Source: Pelagihabitans sp947500445
GTDB taxonomy: Bacteria; Bacteroidota; Bacteroidia; Flavobacteriales; Flavobacteriaceae
Direction: 5' to 3'
DNA: 64,000 nucleotides
NCBI RefSeq assembly: GCF_050589625.1
Contig: NZ_JBNGOP010000002.1
Coordinates: 1-64,000, forward strand
Under the pieces are notes generated by a model. That model was not told the origin of the DNA, made no database searches, and saw only the letters and a list, made by a program, of their open reading frames with translations. Below, one piece after another: positions 53,724-62,690 of the stretch (position 1 is its first letter; every line of letters begins with the position of its first letter). Both the position numbers and the translations under genes were made by a program.

Positions 53724-54881
53724 ATGGAAAGAGCAATAGTACATATGGACATGCATGAGTATTACATTGCATGTGAGCGTTTGGCAAATTCATCCTTGCA
53801 AGGTATGCCCCTTATTATTGGAGGTGGCACAAACCGGGGGACAGTTGCTGCCTGCTCCAAAGAAGCTGCCCGATTCGGCGTTCGAGTATCGATGCCCACA
53901 GGCTATGCATTAAAGTTATGCCCAAATGCGACCGTGCTCAAAGGAGATTATGGTTCATACGCCAATAAGTCAAAGGAGCTTACAGAAATAATCAAGGAGC
54001 ATGCCCCCGTAGTCGAGAAGTCGTCGATTCATTCATTCTTTTTGGACATTACCGGTATGGACCGTTTTTTTGGCTGTTACGATTGGACTAAAGAACTTTC
54101 GGTACAAATTTCAAAGAACTCTGGGCTTGACCCATCCTGGGCGTTATCGGTCAATAAAACCGTTTCAAAAATAGGCGCCGTCGATTCCACCCCCAGAATG
54201 CCAAGACTTTTGGAGCAAGATAAAGTCCAGCATTATTTAAATCCATTGCCGATACAAAGATTACCGAAAATCGGTGATACCACTTTTCAGCTGTTATCGA
54301 GGATCGGCATACGCCAAATCGGCAAAGTTTCGGAAATGCCACCCATGGTGCTACAGAAAATGTTGGGAAAGCGGGGCAACACCATTTGGCAACATGCTAA
54401 CGGTATTGATAGGGAACCCGTAAAACCATATTCTGAAAAGAAAGCGGTATACATGGAACACGACTTCGAGATGGACTGTATTGACCTACAAACCATAAAA
54501 ACCCAGCTGATGGCCATGGTTGAACAATTAGCATTTAAGCTAAGACAGGATAACCTCGTAACCGCTAAGGTCATCGTCAAGGTAAAATATAATAACCTTG
54601 ATACGGAAACTAAACAATCCCGAATACCCTATACTTCACTAGATCACATTCTAAAAAAAGAAGTGCAGCTACTGTTCTCCAAATTATACCATAGAAGAAT
54701 GCGCCTAGTAAAAGTTGGCGTTCGTTTCTCCGATATCGTATCGGGTTCGCATCAAATCAATCTCTTTGAGGATACTGGTGAAATACTATCCCTTTACAAC
54801 GCCCTCGATTCTATAAGAAACAAGTACGGAATGAATGCTGTTGGAACTTCTTCCGCTTTTCAAAATTTCAGGACGAAATGA
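53724..54881 (+). CDS. Y-family DNA polymerase-like protein lacking catalytic carboxylates (ImuB-like)
   Basis: A 385-residue Y-family protein with palm, fingers, thumb and little-finger regions. In active Pol IV the metal site is Asp8 plus Asp103-Glu104 (SLDEA). Here the first Asp is kept (HMDMHEYY, D9; steric-gate position Y13-Y14), but the second motif reads S101-I102-H103-S104-F105, so both the Asp and Glu are gone. This is the hallmark of ImuB, an inactive scaffold that recruits a DnaE2-type polymerase. Near the C-terminus, QINLF fits a beta-clamp-binding motif. Its stop overlaps the start of the DnaE gene by 4 nt (ATGA). Confidence 0.88.
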   Translation: MERAIVHMDMHEYYIACERLANSSLQGMPLIIGGGTNRGTVAACSKEAARFGVRVSMPTGYALKLCPNATVLKGDYGSYANKSKELTEIIKEHAPVVEKSSIHSFFLDITGMDRFFGCYDWTKELSVQISKNSGLDPSWALSVNKTVSKIGAVDSTPRMPRLLEQDKVQHYLNPLPIQRLPKIGDTTFQLLSRIGIRQIGKVSEMPPMVLQKMLGKRGNTIWQHANGIDREPVKPYSEKKAVYMEHDFEMDCIDLQTIKTQLMAMVEQLAFKLRQDNLVTAKVIVKVKYNNLDTETKQSRIPYTSLDHILKKEVQLLFSKLYHRRMRLVKVGVRFSDIVSGSHQINLFEDTGEILSLYNALDSIRNKYGMNAVGTSSAFQNFRTK

Positions 54882-57800
54882 AGATGTTCCTCAACTGCCA
54901 TTCATACCATAGTCTTAGGTACGGAACAATACCATTGGACGAACTTGTGGAATTGGCCTCGCAGTTGGGTGTAACCACCTTGGGTCTTACCGATATCAAT
55001 ACGGTGACAGGCATTTACGATTTCATTCGAATGTGCGCTACAAAAAATATCAAGCCCATTGTAGGTATTGAATTTCGAAATGATGATGAAAAGCTATATA
55101 CCGGACTTGCAAAAAACACGAAAGGTATTGGTGAGCTATGTAAATTTTTGACGGAATATAATCTTAGCAAAATACTGCTGCCAAACTTAGCACCAAAGTT
55201 TAAGAATGCTTTCATAGTCTATCCCTTGTCCAATGCTCCTGTGCGTTTGGAAAAGAACGAATTTCTTGGAGTGAACGGTCACCAAACCACACAATTGATT
55301 AAACCTATATATCAAAAATTACTGAGAAAGACCATTGCATTTCAAACCGTCACGATTCGTAATCAGGACGAATTCGAGCTTCACAAGACGCTTCGATGCA
55401 TCGACCATAATATTTTATTATCACAATTAACGGAGCATGCACATTGTCATCCTTCTGAGGTTATGGACACTTCAAAGGCCTTAGAAAAACAATTTTCAAG
55501 ATATTCCGGTATTATTCGCAATGCTGAAAAATTGGCCAAACGCTGTACGTTTAAATTTGATTTTACGGTACCAAGGAATAAAAAACTGTATACGGGTACA
55601 AAGTCTGGGGATATGCTATTGTTGAGTCAGCTAGCCAAAGATGGAATTATAAGGCGTTATGGTGCAAAAAATAAGGACGCTCAAGTTCGAATGAAAAAGG
55701 AGCTTAAAGTTATCGGTGAGCTCAACTTTACAGGATACTTCCTAATTACTTGGGATATTGTCAGATATAGCCAGAGCAAAGGATTTATGCATGTTGGGCG
55801 TGGTAGTGGTCCAAATAGTATTGTCAGTTATGCCCTGGGCATTACAGATATCTGCCCCATTGAACTTGATTTATATTTTGAACGCTTCCTGAACCAAAAT
55901 AGAAAGAGTCCACCAGATTTCGATATCGATTGGTCTTGGCAAGAGCGTGATGAAATTCTGGATTATATCTTTAAAAGATTCTCTCCTGGTCATGTAGCAT
56001 TCTGCGGAACAATCGTGGAATTTAAACATCGCTCCATAATGCGCGAACTAGGCAAGGTGTATGGTCTGCAAAAAGCGGAGTTGGACCAGTTGTCCAGAGA
56101 AGGCTTGCAATCTGGCGGAACTGATTCTGTGGTTGACCGTGTGGCAAAACTTGGTGCAATGCTTATAGGGTTCCCGAATCAGAGAAGTATGCATGCTTGC
56201 GGTGTGATTATATCCGAAGAACCGATAACTAATTTTTCAGCTTTGGAGATTAAGCCGAAAGGTTTTCCAATCGTTCAGTTTGATATGCACATTGCCGAAG
56301 ATATCGGTTTTGAGAAGTTTGATATCCTTAGCCAACGCGGATTGGGAACGATTGCCGATACGGTAGAATTGGTCAAACGGAATAAAGGCATCAGTATCGA
56401 TATTGAACAGGTCAATACATTTAAAAACGATATCCAATGTAATACCAACCTACAAATCGGAAACACTCTGGGCTGTTTTTATATCGAAAGCCCTGCCATG
56501 CGTGGCCTACTTAGAAGGTTAAAGTGTAATGACTATCAGACCCTCGTGGCAGCTTCGAGCATCATCCGACCTGGAGTAGCGAAAAGTGGTATGATGAAGG
56601 AGTATATTTTTCGCCACAACAACCCGAACAGTTTTGAATACTTCCATGAAGTGTTCGAAGAGTTTTTGGGTGACACCTATGGCATTATGGTTTATCAAGA
56701 GGATGTCATCAAAATAGCACTTCATTACGGCGGTCTTGAGCCTACCTATGGCGATATACTAAGAAGGTCAATAAGTGGTAAATCACGTTCTAAAAAGGAA
56801 ATAGAAAGAGTGAAGTATATGTTCTTCGAATCCTGCAAAAGACTAGGACGTAATGAACAATTGAGCGTAGAGGTTTTCAGGCAGATAGAGAGCTTTGCCG
56901 GATACTCTTTTTGCAAGGCCCACTCCGCGTCCTACGCGGTAGAGAGTTACCAGAGTCTCTACCTGAAAACGTATTACGGAATTGAATTCATGGTGTGTGC
57001 CATAAATAATGGAGGTGGATTCTATCGTACGGAAATTTATGTCCATGAAGCCAAGCGTGCAGGGGGCAATGTTCTTGTTCCGTGCGTGAACAATAGCGAA
57101 CAGGAGACTATTTTGAAAGGTGAGGATATCTATCTTGGTTTCGGTCTTATAAAATCCATGGATGAAAAACTGGCTGTGCAGTTGGTTGAAGAAAGAAGAG
57201 CGAATGGCGATTATACTTCCTTGGAGAATTTTCTATCAAGAACACATATTGGTGGTGAAACTTTACAAACTTTAATATTTGTGGGTGCTTTTCGGTTTAC
57301 TGGAAAACCCAAGAGCGACCTTATCATCATTGCCAAAATGTTGCAATCGGGGGAGGTGTCAAAGTCACCTACCCTTCTCATAGAAGAGCCGATACAAGAA
57401 TACAAATTTCCGGTAATGGAGCGTAATAGCATCGAAGATGCATTCGATGAAATTGAGATACTCGGCTTTTCAGTATCCCTTTCTCCCTTTGAACTTTTAA
57501 AAACAAAGTATCGCGGCGACATTATGAACAAACAGCTTCTTGACAATTACAAGAAAACAGTACGTATGCTTGCCTATTTAGTATCTACTAAACAAGTACC
57601 TACAAAAAATGGGAATATGTATTTTGGAACATGGATCGATAATGATGGCGATTATTTCGATACGGCTCATTTTGCAACCTCTCTAAAAAAATATCCATTC
57701 AAAGGAGGTGGCTGTTATCTACTACTAGGCCGTGTTGAAGTAGATTTCCATTTCCCGACGATAGTGATATCCAAGATGGAAAAAATGCCCTTTGTTCCTG

Positions 57801-57934
57801 ACCCCAGATATGAAAGTGGCACGGATCGGGATTATAAAGTTCATGAACGATTAAAAGAAGGTAGAAGTACTACCCATCGAGCGCCATACCCACAAGAGCA
57901 TGAAATTGGTCTGCCACGTTCACGAATGTCATAA
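54878..57934 (+). CDS. DNA polymerase III alpha-type subunit (DnaE2/ImuC-like)
   Basis: A 1018-residue C-family polymerase, shorter than replicative DnaE (about 1150-1450 aa). The PHP domain (about 1-270) has a weakened metal site (NCHSYHSL instead of HxHSxYS; LTDINT instead of LTDHNT), so its exonuclease is probably inactive. The polymerase site looks intact: D349 and D351 in PDFDIDW, and D482 in KFDILSQRGLG. GRGSGPNSIVSYALGI, VYQEDVI, and an OB-fold region (about 890-960) are also present. It is translationally coupled to the ImuB-like gene and probably performs translesion synthesis with it. Confidence 0.93.
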   Translation: MKMFLNCHSYHSLRYGTIPLDELVELASQLGVTTLGLTDINTVTGIYDFIRMCATKNIKPIVGIEFRNDDEKLYTGLAKNTKGIGELCKFLTEYNLSKILLPNLAPKFKNAFIVYPLSNAPVRLEKNEFLGVNGHQTTQLIKPIYQKLLRKTIAFQTVTIRNQDEFELHKTLRCIDHNILLSQLTEHAHCHPSEVMDTSKALEKQFSRYSGIIRNAEKLAKRCTFKFDFTVPRNKKLYTGTKSGDMLLLSQLAKDGIIRRYGAKNKDAQVRMKKELKVIGELNFTGYFLITWDIVRYSQSKGFMHVGRGSGPNSIVSYALGITDICPIELDLYFERFLNQNRKSPPDFDIDWSWQERDEILDYIFKRFSPGHVAFCGTIVEFKHRSIMRELGKVYGLQKAELDQLSREGLQSGGTDSVVDRVAKLGAMLIGFPNQRSMHACGVIISEEPITNFSALEIKPKGFPIVQFDMHIAEDIGFEKFDILSQRGLGTIADTVELVKRNKGISIDIEQVNTFKNDIQCNTNLQIGNTLGCFYIESPAMRGLLRRLKCNDYQTLVAASSIIRPGVAKSGMMKEYIFRHNNPNSFEYFHEVFEEFLGDTYGIMVYQEDVIKIALHYGGLEPTYGDILRRSISGKSRSKKEIERVKYMFFESCKRLGRNEQLSVEVFRQIESFAGYSFCKAHSASYAVESYQSLYLKTYYGIEFMVCAINNGGGFYRTEIYVHEAKRAGGNVLVPCVNNSEQETILKGEDIYLGFGLIKSMDEKLAVQLVEERRANGDYTSLENFLSRTHIGGETLQTLIFVGAFRFTGKPKSDLIIIAKMLQSGEVSKSPTLLIEEPIQEYKFPVMERNSIEDAFDEIEILGFSVSLSPFELLKTKYRGDIMNKQLLDNYKKTVRMLAYLVSTKQVPTKNGNMYFGTWIDNDGDYFDTAHFATSLKKYPFKGGGCYLLLGRVEVDFHFPTIVISKMEKMPFVPDPRYESGTDRDYKVHERLKEGRSTTHRAPYPQEHEIGLPRSRMS

Positions 57935-57964
57935 ATGCAATATGTGGGATAATTTTACACTAGT

Positions 57965-58693
57965 TTAGAATAAGCTACCCTGCTCATTAAGTTCGGGATA
58001 GTCAACTTTAGTAATGGCGATAGGGGTATTCTTCTCCGTAAATTTTGGTTTATAAAGTTCTTTTGTAACAGGATAACATTCAAACGCCTTGGTAGTAAAT
58101 CCAACTTTCATTAGTTCGGTTATGTTTGCCTCGTTTAAATCATCTCGCAACCATTCGTCAGTAAATTCGGAATCTAAAACTAAAGGCATTCGTTTTTTCT
58201 TATTGTGTACTTCGGCAAACTGTTCGTTCGCTTCAACGGTGATAATCGTACAGCTATGCAGTTCCTTATCCAATTCGCTGTAGATGCCTGCGAACATAAA
58301 CAAACTATCATCTTGATGATGACAAAAATATGGATAGGCATTACCTCCTTTGTGGTGCGGTTCAAAAAATCCATTTGCCAGAATCAGACATCTATTCGTT
58401 ATCGGAAAATCTTTAAAAGATTTCTTCTCAAAAATTGATTCTGAACGAGCATTATTTGTGTAGTTCTTCTTCAAAAACTGACTCACATCGCCTTTCATTG
58501 CCCACTTCGGCACTAAGCCCCACGTGGCAGGGCGAATCAATTTCGGCTCCTTTTGTGGAATGATATACAAATTGGAATGGTTAAAAGCAGATTGGAAGAA
58601 ATACGGCTTGTATTCCATTGGGTAACGGAACTCCCTTTTTGTTTCTTTCTCGATTTCTGTTTCACTTTTGGTAAGTGTAGTTGAGTAGCACAT
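57965..58693 (-). CDS. SRAP-family protein (YedK/HMCES-like)
   Basis: A 242-residue SOS-response-associated peptidase. It starts Met-Cys2, the Cys that forms a thiazolidine link to abasic sites after Met removal. Other conserved parts: NNARSES (Asn), GFFEPH (Glu), and the VHNKKKRMPLVL segment containing the conserved His. The family shields abasic sites in single-stranded DNA. It is convergent with the DnaE gene, 30 nt apart. Its position in a mutasome block fits a role during error-prone synthesis. Confidence 0.92.
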   Translation of the reverse strand: MCYSTTLTKSETEIEKETKREFRYPMEYKPYFFQSAFNHSNLYIIPQKEPKLIRPATWGLVPKWAMKGDVSQFLKKNYTNNARSESIFEKKSFKDFPITNRCLILANGFFEPHHKGGNAYPYFCHHQDDSLFMFAGIYSELDKELHSCTIITVEANEQFAEVHNKKKRMPLVLDSEFTDEWLRDDLNEANITELMKVGFTTKAFECYPVTKELYKPKFTEKNTPIAITKVDYPELNEQGSLF

Positions 58694-58837
58694 ATAAACG
58701 TTTATTTTGACTTTATCTGTTTAGAAAAATCATCTTCCGGCATTCCCACAGGCATCAGAACATGATACCAAATACAGTTCAAATTGTACCTTATAATCCT
58801 GACCCATCTGGGGAGTTTCTTTTTATGCATTTGAGCA

Positions 58838-59074
58838 CTAGATTTTTTTTGGAACATTACTATAGCGGTTCAACGTATCGCCTGCCACAAAGCTTGAAAT
58901 TCCAATAATTTTATTGCCTGGTGAATCATACTTGATTTCGACCCAAAAGTAAGATAAGGAATAAAGTGCATATTTAATATCGCCTTCTGAAACCGTATCG
59001 ATAAATTGCCCCTCTGTAAAGACCTTATCATACCTATCATTTTCTATCAATATATTGAAGTCGTAGATACCCAT
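58838..59074 (-). CDS. Hypothetical protein (78 aa)
   Basis: A small acidic protein (MGIYDFNILIENDRYDKV, FTEGQFIDTVSEGD, YFWVEIKYDSPGNKIIG) with a predicted beta-rich pattern and no recognised family. Isolated between SRAP and the defence operon. Possibly a real gene given its composition. Confidence 0.55.
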   Translation of the reverse strand: MGIYDFNILIENDRYDKVFTEGQFIDTVSEGDIKYALYSLSYFWVEIKYDSPGNKIIGISSFVAGDTLNRYSNVPKKI

Positions 59075-59126
59075 TTAGCCGTTTATTTGAACTTTTCAGG
59101 AAGGTAGTAAAAATCCTATTTTAATC

Positions 59127-59168
59127 AATAAACTCTTTACAAAAGGTGCAATTTGTAAAGAGTTTATT
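59127..59168. terminator. 17-bp perfect inverted repeat, probable terminator of defence operon
   Basis: Arms 59127-59143 and 59152-59168 are perfect complements, with an 8-nt loop. It lies 99 nt past the stop of the last defence gene on the minus strand. The following sequence is AT-rich but not a clean U-tract. It could also be a protein-binding palindrome. Confidence 0.6.
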
Positions 59169-59267
59169 CTTTTAATTTAAAATTGCAATATGCTATGCTT
59201 TATTTGGTTATGGCGCATCACGAAAGATGCTAATTACTATAAACCTCTTTGAGATGCTTTCGTGCAT

Positions 59268-59732
59268 TTACGAATTTTTGTACCATTTCATTTCAATAAT
59301 ACCCTCTGGACCCAACTCTAAATACAATCCAGTTTGATAGGCTAATTCATTCATATATCTATTTAATTTATCAAAATCAGCTTTCTTCTTGGAATTTTTC
59401 CAGCTCATTTTTATTTCAATAATAAGTAGATTATGCTCACCATCCTCTTGGCGATGGACGATGATATCAGGATATACTGTGGAAGGATTAGAATGATTAG
59501 GATTTAGACCAATTCTTTTGGGAATTTGAGTTCCATATTCATCTGTCATTCTATTATATTCACAGTTGACATGAAATTCTTTAAGGTGCTTTCGCATAAC
59601 TCCAGCAAGTTCTCCTGACACAGTCCTTTCATTTACATCGGACTCCTCGTCAAACAACATAGGTTGATTTTTTATTAATTCGGAGCAGCTACTTTCGATT
59701 ATTTCTCCAAGTTTTCTTTGAGAGTATGTCAT
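59268..59732 (-). CDS. PD-(D/E)XK nuclease-like protein in SIR2-HerA operon
   Basis: A 154-residue protein with a restriction-endonuclease-like core: D89 in YPDIIVH and E106-I107-K108 in LLIIEIK, spaced as in PD-(D/E)XK enzymes, with an upstream helix containing Glu (GELAGVMRKHL, about residues 37-47). The C-terminal ...YQTGLYLELG strand is typical of this group. It lies 9 nt after HerA, so the three genes form one operon. It probably cuts DNA as part of the defence complex; activity is inferred from motifs. Confidence 0.82.
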   Translation of the reverse strand: MTYSQRKLGEIIESSCSELIKNQPMLFDEESDVNERTVSGELAGVMRKHLKEFHVNCEYNRMTDEYGTQIPKRIGLNPNHSNPSTVYPDIIVHRQEDGEHNLLIIEIKMSWKNSKKKADFDKLNRYMNELAYQTGLYLELGPEGIIEMKWYKNS

Positions 59733-59741
59733 ATTCCTGAT

Positions 59742-61490
59742 TCATTTCGATTGTTTTCTTAATCCAACTACCGCACTATGTATATCTTGTTCAGCATTGT
59801 CGTTACTCCATTCCTCCCAAAATTTTATAGTTGCACTGTGCGGTTTAATAGTTGGTTCATCTATTAGAACTCTTGTCGGTAAAAGAGAAGAGTCACCAAC
59901 TATTAAAGCCTCTCCTATATCTAAAATCGGCAATACGTCAGTCAAACCTGAAAGATTATCAGGAAGAAGTCTTTTTATTACAGCTTGATCCTCGGCATTT
60001 GATAATCTTAATGAAACGAAATTATTACATTGGCTAAGCACAGTTCTATTTACTTCTGCTGGTCTCTGACTTATTACGGTTAAACTAACTCCATACTTTC
60101 TTCCTTCTTTCGCAATTCGTTCAAAATTCTTTAAACCTAATTCAGAGGCGGAATCCTGATTTGTCCTTTCGGGAATATATAAATGGGCTTCATCACATAA
60201 TAAACAAATGGGGTGTCGTTTGTCTTTTGCAGTCCATTGTTGGACAGTAAAAATTATTCTTGCAACTAATCCGATTACCAAAGGCAAAACGTCAGACGGG
60301 ACTTCAGAAAAGTCAATAACTTTTACACCTGCTTTTTTATCGTTATTACTAGAACCTTGCATCAATGAATTACAGAATTTATTCATCCAACTAATTTCGA
60401 GTTCGTCATCTGAAATCTGAAACATAAAACCAAGTCTTTTGTCTTGACTTTTAGCTTCTAATCTTTGAATAAATCTAGTTAGTTTTCCATTAAAAGGACC
60501 TGCTTTATCCCTTCCCGCACTAGCTCCTGCCACCCTTTCTGCATCTAGTACTTTTATTTCATTGAGGACATTTACGATTTTATATGGAATAGGACTATCG
60601 ACTGTGATATTTCCTTTGAGCTCCGTATCACCTATATTATCCAGGTACTTTTCTTTTTCTTCAAATACTGTTTTCGAAAAAATCATTGCTTGATTAGGAG
60701 CGTTACTATCGCTTCTATCTAACAACATTGCTAGCATTTCTTCATATGTTAAAAGCCAATAAGGTAGCATTAGCACATTATTTTCAAGATTTCCAGTTTT
60801 GCCTAAGTCCGAGGGATTTGCAATCTTTAAATGTTGAATACCGTCAGCTGTAAAATTTTCTCCGCTATATTCTCCATGAATATCAAAAAGGATAGAATTG
60901 GCCATGGGAAGTTTTGCAATCTGCTCAACTAACTTAGCTACACACCAAGACTTTCCTGAACCTGTACTACCTACTATTACTGCATGCCTTTGAAAAAACT
61001 TATCTCCATCTAAAAATGCTTCGGCATTTTCATCAATAGAATACTTTCCTAAAGAAAGGGGTACGTCATAGTTTTCTTCTGAAGAAATTGTTCGCATAAA
61101 CTTGGTAATGTTTTCACCGTCTATAGGAAAACAATTAGCTTCAATCTCCGGAACCGTATCTAAGGTTCGTTTAAACACGTTTTCCTTTTCTCCGTGCATA
61201 TCAATCAAGGTACCTATTAAGTTTACTTTTAAAATGTTCTCCGTTAGCAAGAAATTTGACATCCCTAAATCTTCGGAAACATAGTTTTCTTCGCCCGAGA
61301 CTTTTCTTGTAATTCGATTTATAATTCCGATCAAATGCTGTCCTGCTTTTGAACTTTTGACAGCTATTAAATGGTTTACCTGAAGTTTGCGGAGTTTGTC
61401 TAACTCATCGACTTTTACAATGATAGTTGCAGTATCAACACTAAAAACAGTACCGATTGTTTTTGATTCTTCAAATGAAAATATTGCCAT
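59742..61490 (-). CDS. HerA-like ATPase/helicase (DUF87)
   Basis: A 582-residue protein with an N-terminal HAS-barrel-like domain (about 1-90), Walker A GSTGSGKSW (Lys180), Walker B LLCDEAH (D433-E434) and a sensor/arginine region QRPAEVNRTVLSQCNN. HerA forms hexameric DNA-pumping or helicase rings, and in phage-defence systems it pairs with SIR2, nuclease or other effectors. It is 9 nt downstream of SIR2 and 9 nt upstream of the nuclease-like gene. Confidence 0.92.
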   Translation of the reverse strand: MAIFSFEESKTIGTVFSVDTATIIVKVDELDKLRKLQVNHLIAVKSSKAGQHLIGIINRITRKVSGEENYVSEDLGMSNFLLTENILKVNLIGTLIDMHGEKENVFKRTLDTVPEIEANCFPIDGENITKFMRTISSEENYDVPLSLGKYSIDENAEAFLDGDKFFQRHAVIVGSTGSGKSWCVAKLVEQIAKLPMANSILFDIHGEYSGENFTADGIQHLKIANPSDLGKTGNLENNVLMLPYWLLTYEEMLAMLLDRSDSNAPNQAMIFSKTVFEEKEKYLDNIGDTELKGNITVDSPIPYKIVNVLNEIKVLDAERVAGASAGRDKAGPFNGKLTRFIQRLEAKSQDKRLGFMFQISDDELEISWMNKFCNSLMQGSSNNDKKAGVKVIDFSEVPSDVLPLVIGLVARIIFTVQQWTAKDKRHPICLLCDEAHLYIPERTNQDSASELGLKNFERIAKEGRKYGVSLTVISQRPAEVNRTVLSQCNNFVSLRLSNAEDQAVIKRLLPDNLSGLTDVLPILDIGEALIVGDSSLLPTRVLIDEPTIKPHSATIKFWEEWSNDNAEQDIHSAVVGLRKQSK

Positions 61491-61499
61491 AATCTTGTT

Positions 61500-62525
61500 T
61501 TACGCGATTATTAGTTTTAAGTACTCACCCAATTCCCAATAACTAGTATCTTCAATTGTTACATCTCCGAATTTGGAAGAAATAATTCTGCTGTCTTTTG
61601 AATTTGCCTCTTCGATAAGTATATAATTTTGACATTGATTATCGATGATTGATTGCTTCGTCTTTGGTGTAAGTTCTTTAGTTATTACAATAATTGGCTT
61701 ATTATTTTTTATTTGTGTTATTAGCTTAGGCTGAACATGTTCATCATTAAATCCATATCCTATACATAAATACCCATTGGCAGAATCTATCTCATTATCC
61801 GCTTGAGAAAAAATTGTTCTATATGGTTCAAAATTCGTTTCATAAAATTTACTGATACCAGGAGTTACTATTAATGGTCTGAAATCTAGTGGAATGTTTT
61901 TTCTAGTTGGAAGCTGAATGTTCTCGTCTTCAGAAGACTTAAACCAATCTAGTGATCCGTGAACTTTCCAAATGTTCACTTGTCCGTTATAGCCATTCAA
62001 TGAAGCTAAATTGTTTGATTGTATCCTGTTTGAAAAATGTCCAATATGATTTTGAGAATATCCATTACAAATAACAGCTTTAGAAATACTTGAGGCGTAT
62101 TCAGCTAATCGGTCATAATTTGTTGTAACAATTGAAAGCTTTTTACCTGCTGTGTTCAAAAAATACTGAACAAGCTTTGCTAAAGGAAAATCAATATCTT
62201 TTTTTATAAAATGTTCGTAAGCTTCTAAGTCTGCTTTGCTAACTAATCTCCAAGTTTCATCTACTATTTTAGCAAGAACCTTAGATCTTAATTGAAGTTT
62301 CGTAAGAGTTGATTCCAAATCACCTGTTTTATCAAATATTTCAATAAATTCATTGAATTGCGCTTGGTCTTTAGAATCGGTAAAAGAAATAGAGTTTTTT
62401 ATATGTTCTCCTAAAGCCCACATTGAAGGCAGTTTAAAAGGAACAGAGGCTCCACTACCAAGAATTAGTAGTGGGATATTATTAGTCCAAGTTTGGAGTT
62501 GTTTAAATAATGCTTCCTTATCCAT
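61500..62525 (-). CDS. SIR2-family NADase-like defence protein
   Basis: A 341-residue SIR2 domain protein: GSGASVPF nucleotide loop (about 23-30), catalytic Asn in T134-T-N-Y-D138, catalytic His189 in VHGSLDW, and GYGFNDEH near the C-terminal end of the fold. In bacterial defence such SIR2 proteins deplete NAD on phage infection, killing or arresting the cell. It forms a SIR2-HerA pair with the next gene. It is first of the three-gene operon, 165 nt after the preceding small gene. Confidence 0.92.
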   Translation of the reverse strand: MDKEALFKQLQTWTNNIPLLILGSGASVPFKLPSMWALGEHIKNSISFTDSKDQAQFNEFIEIFDKTGDLESTLTKLQLRSKVLAKIVDETWRLVSKADLEAYEHFIKKDIDFPLAKLVQYFLNTAGKKLSIVTTNYDRLAEYASSISKAVICNGYSQNHIGHFSNRIQSNNLASLNGYNGQVNIWKVHGSLDWFKSSEDENIQLPTRKNIPLDFRPLIVTPGISKFYETNFEPYRTIFSQADNEIDSANGYLCIGYGFNDEHVQPKLITQIKNNKPIIVITKELTPKTKQSIIDNQCQNYILIEEANSKDSRIISSKFGDVTIEDTSYWELGEYLKLIIA

Positions 62526-62690
62526 TAATTATTTTTTGAGTGTTCTTATATCATTTTCATGAAGTACATCGTATGTTTAATGAACATATATTTCTTAAAT
62601 CCTTATACCCTTTTTTCTTTTTCAAATATTTCCTACAAAAAACATCCCTTTTGGACGCTGACAACGAGCATGTACAAAAATAGTTTGGGC

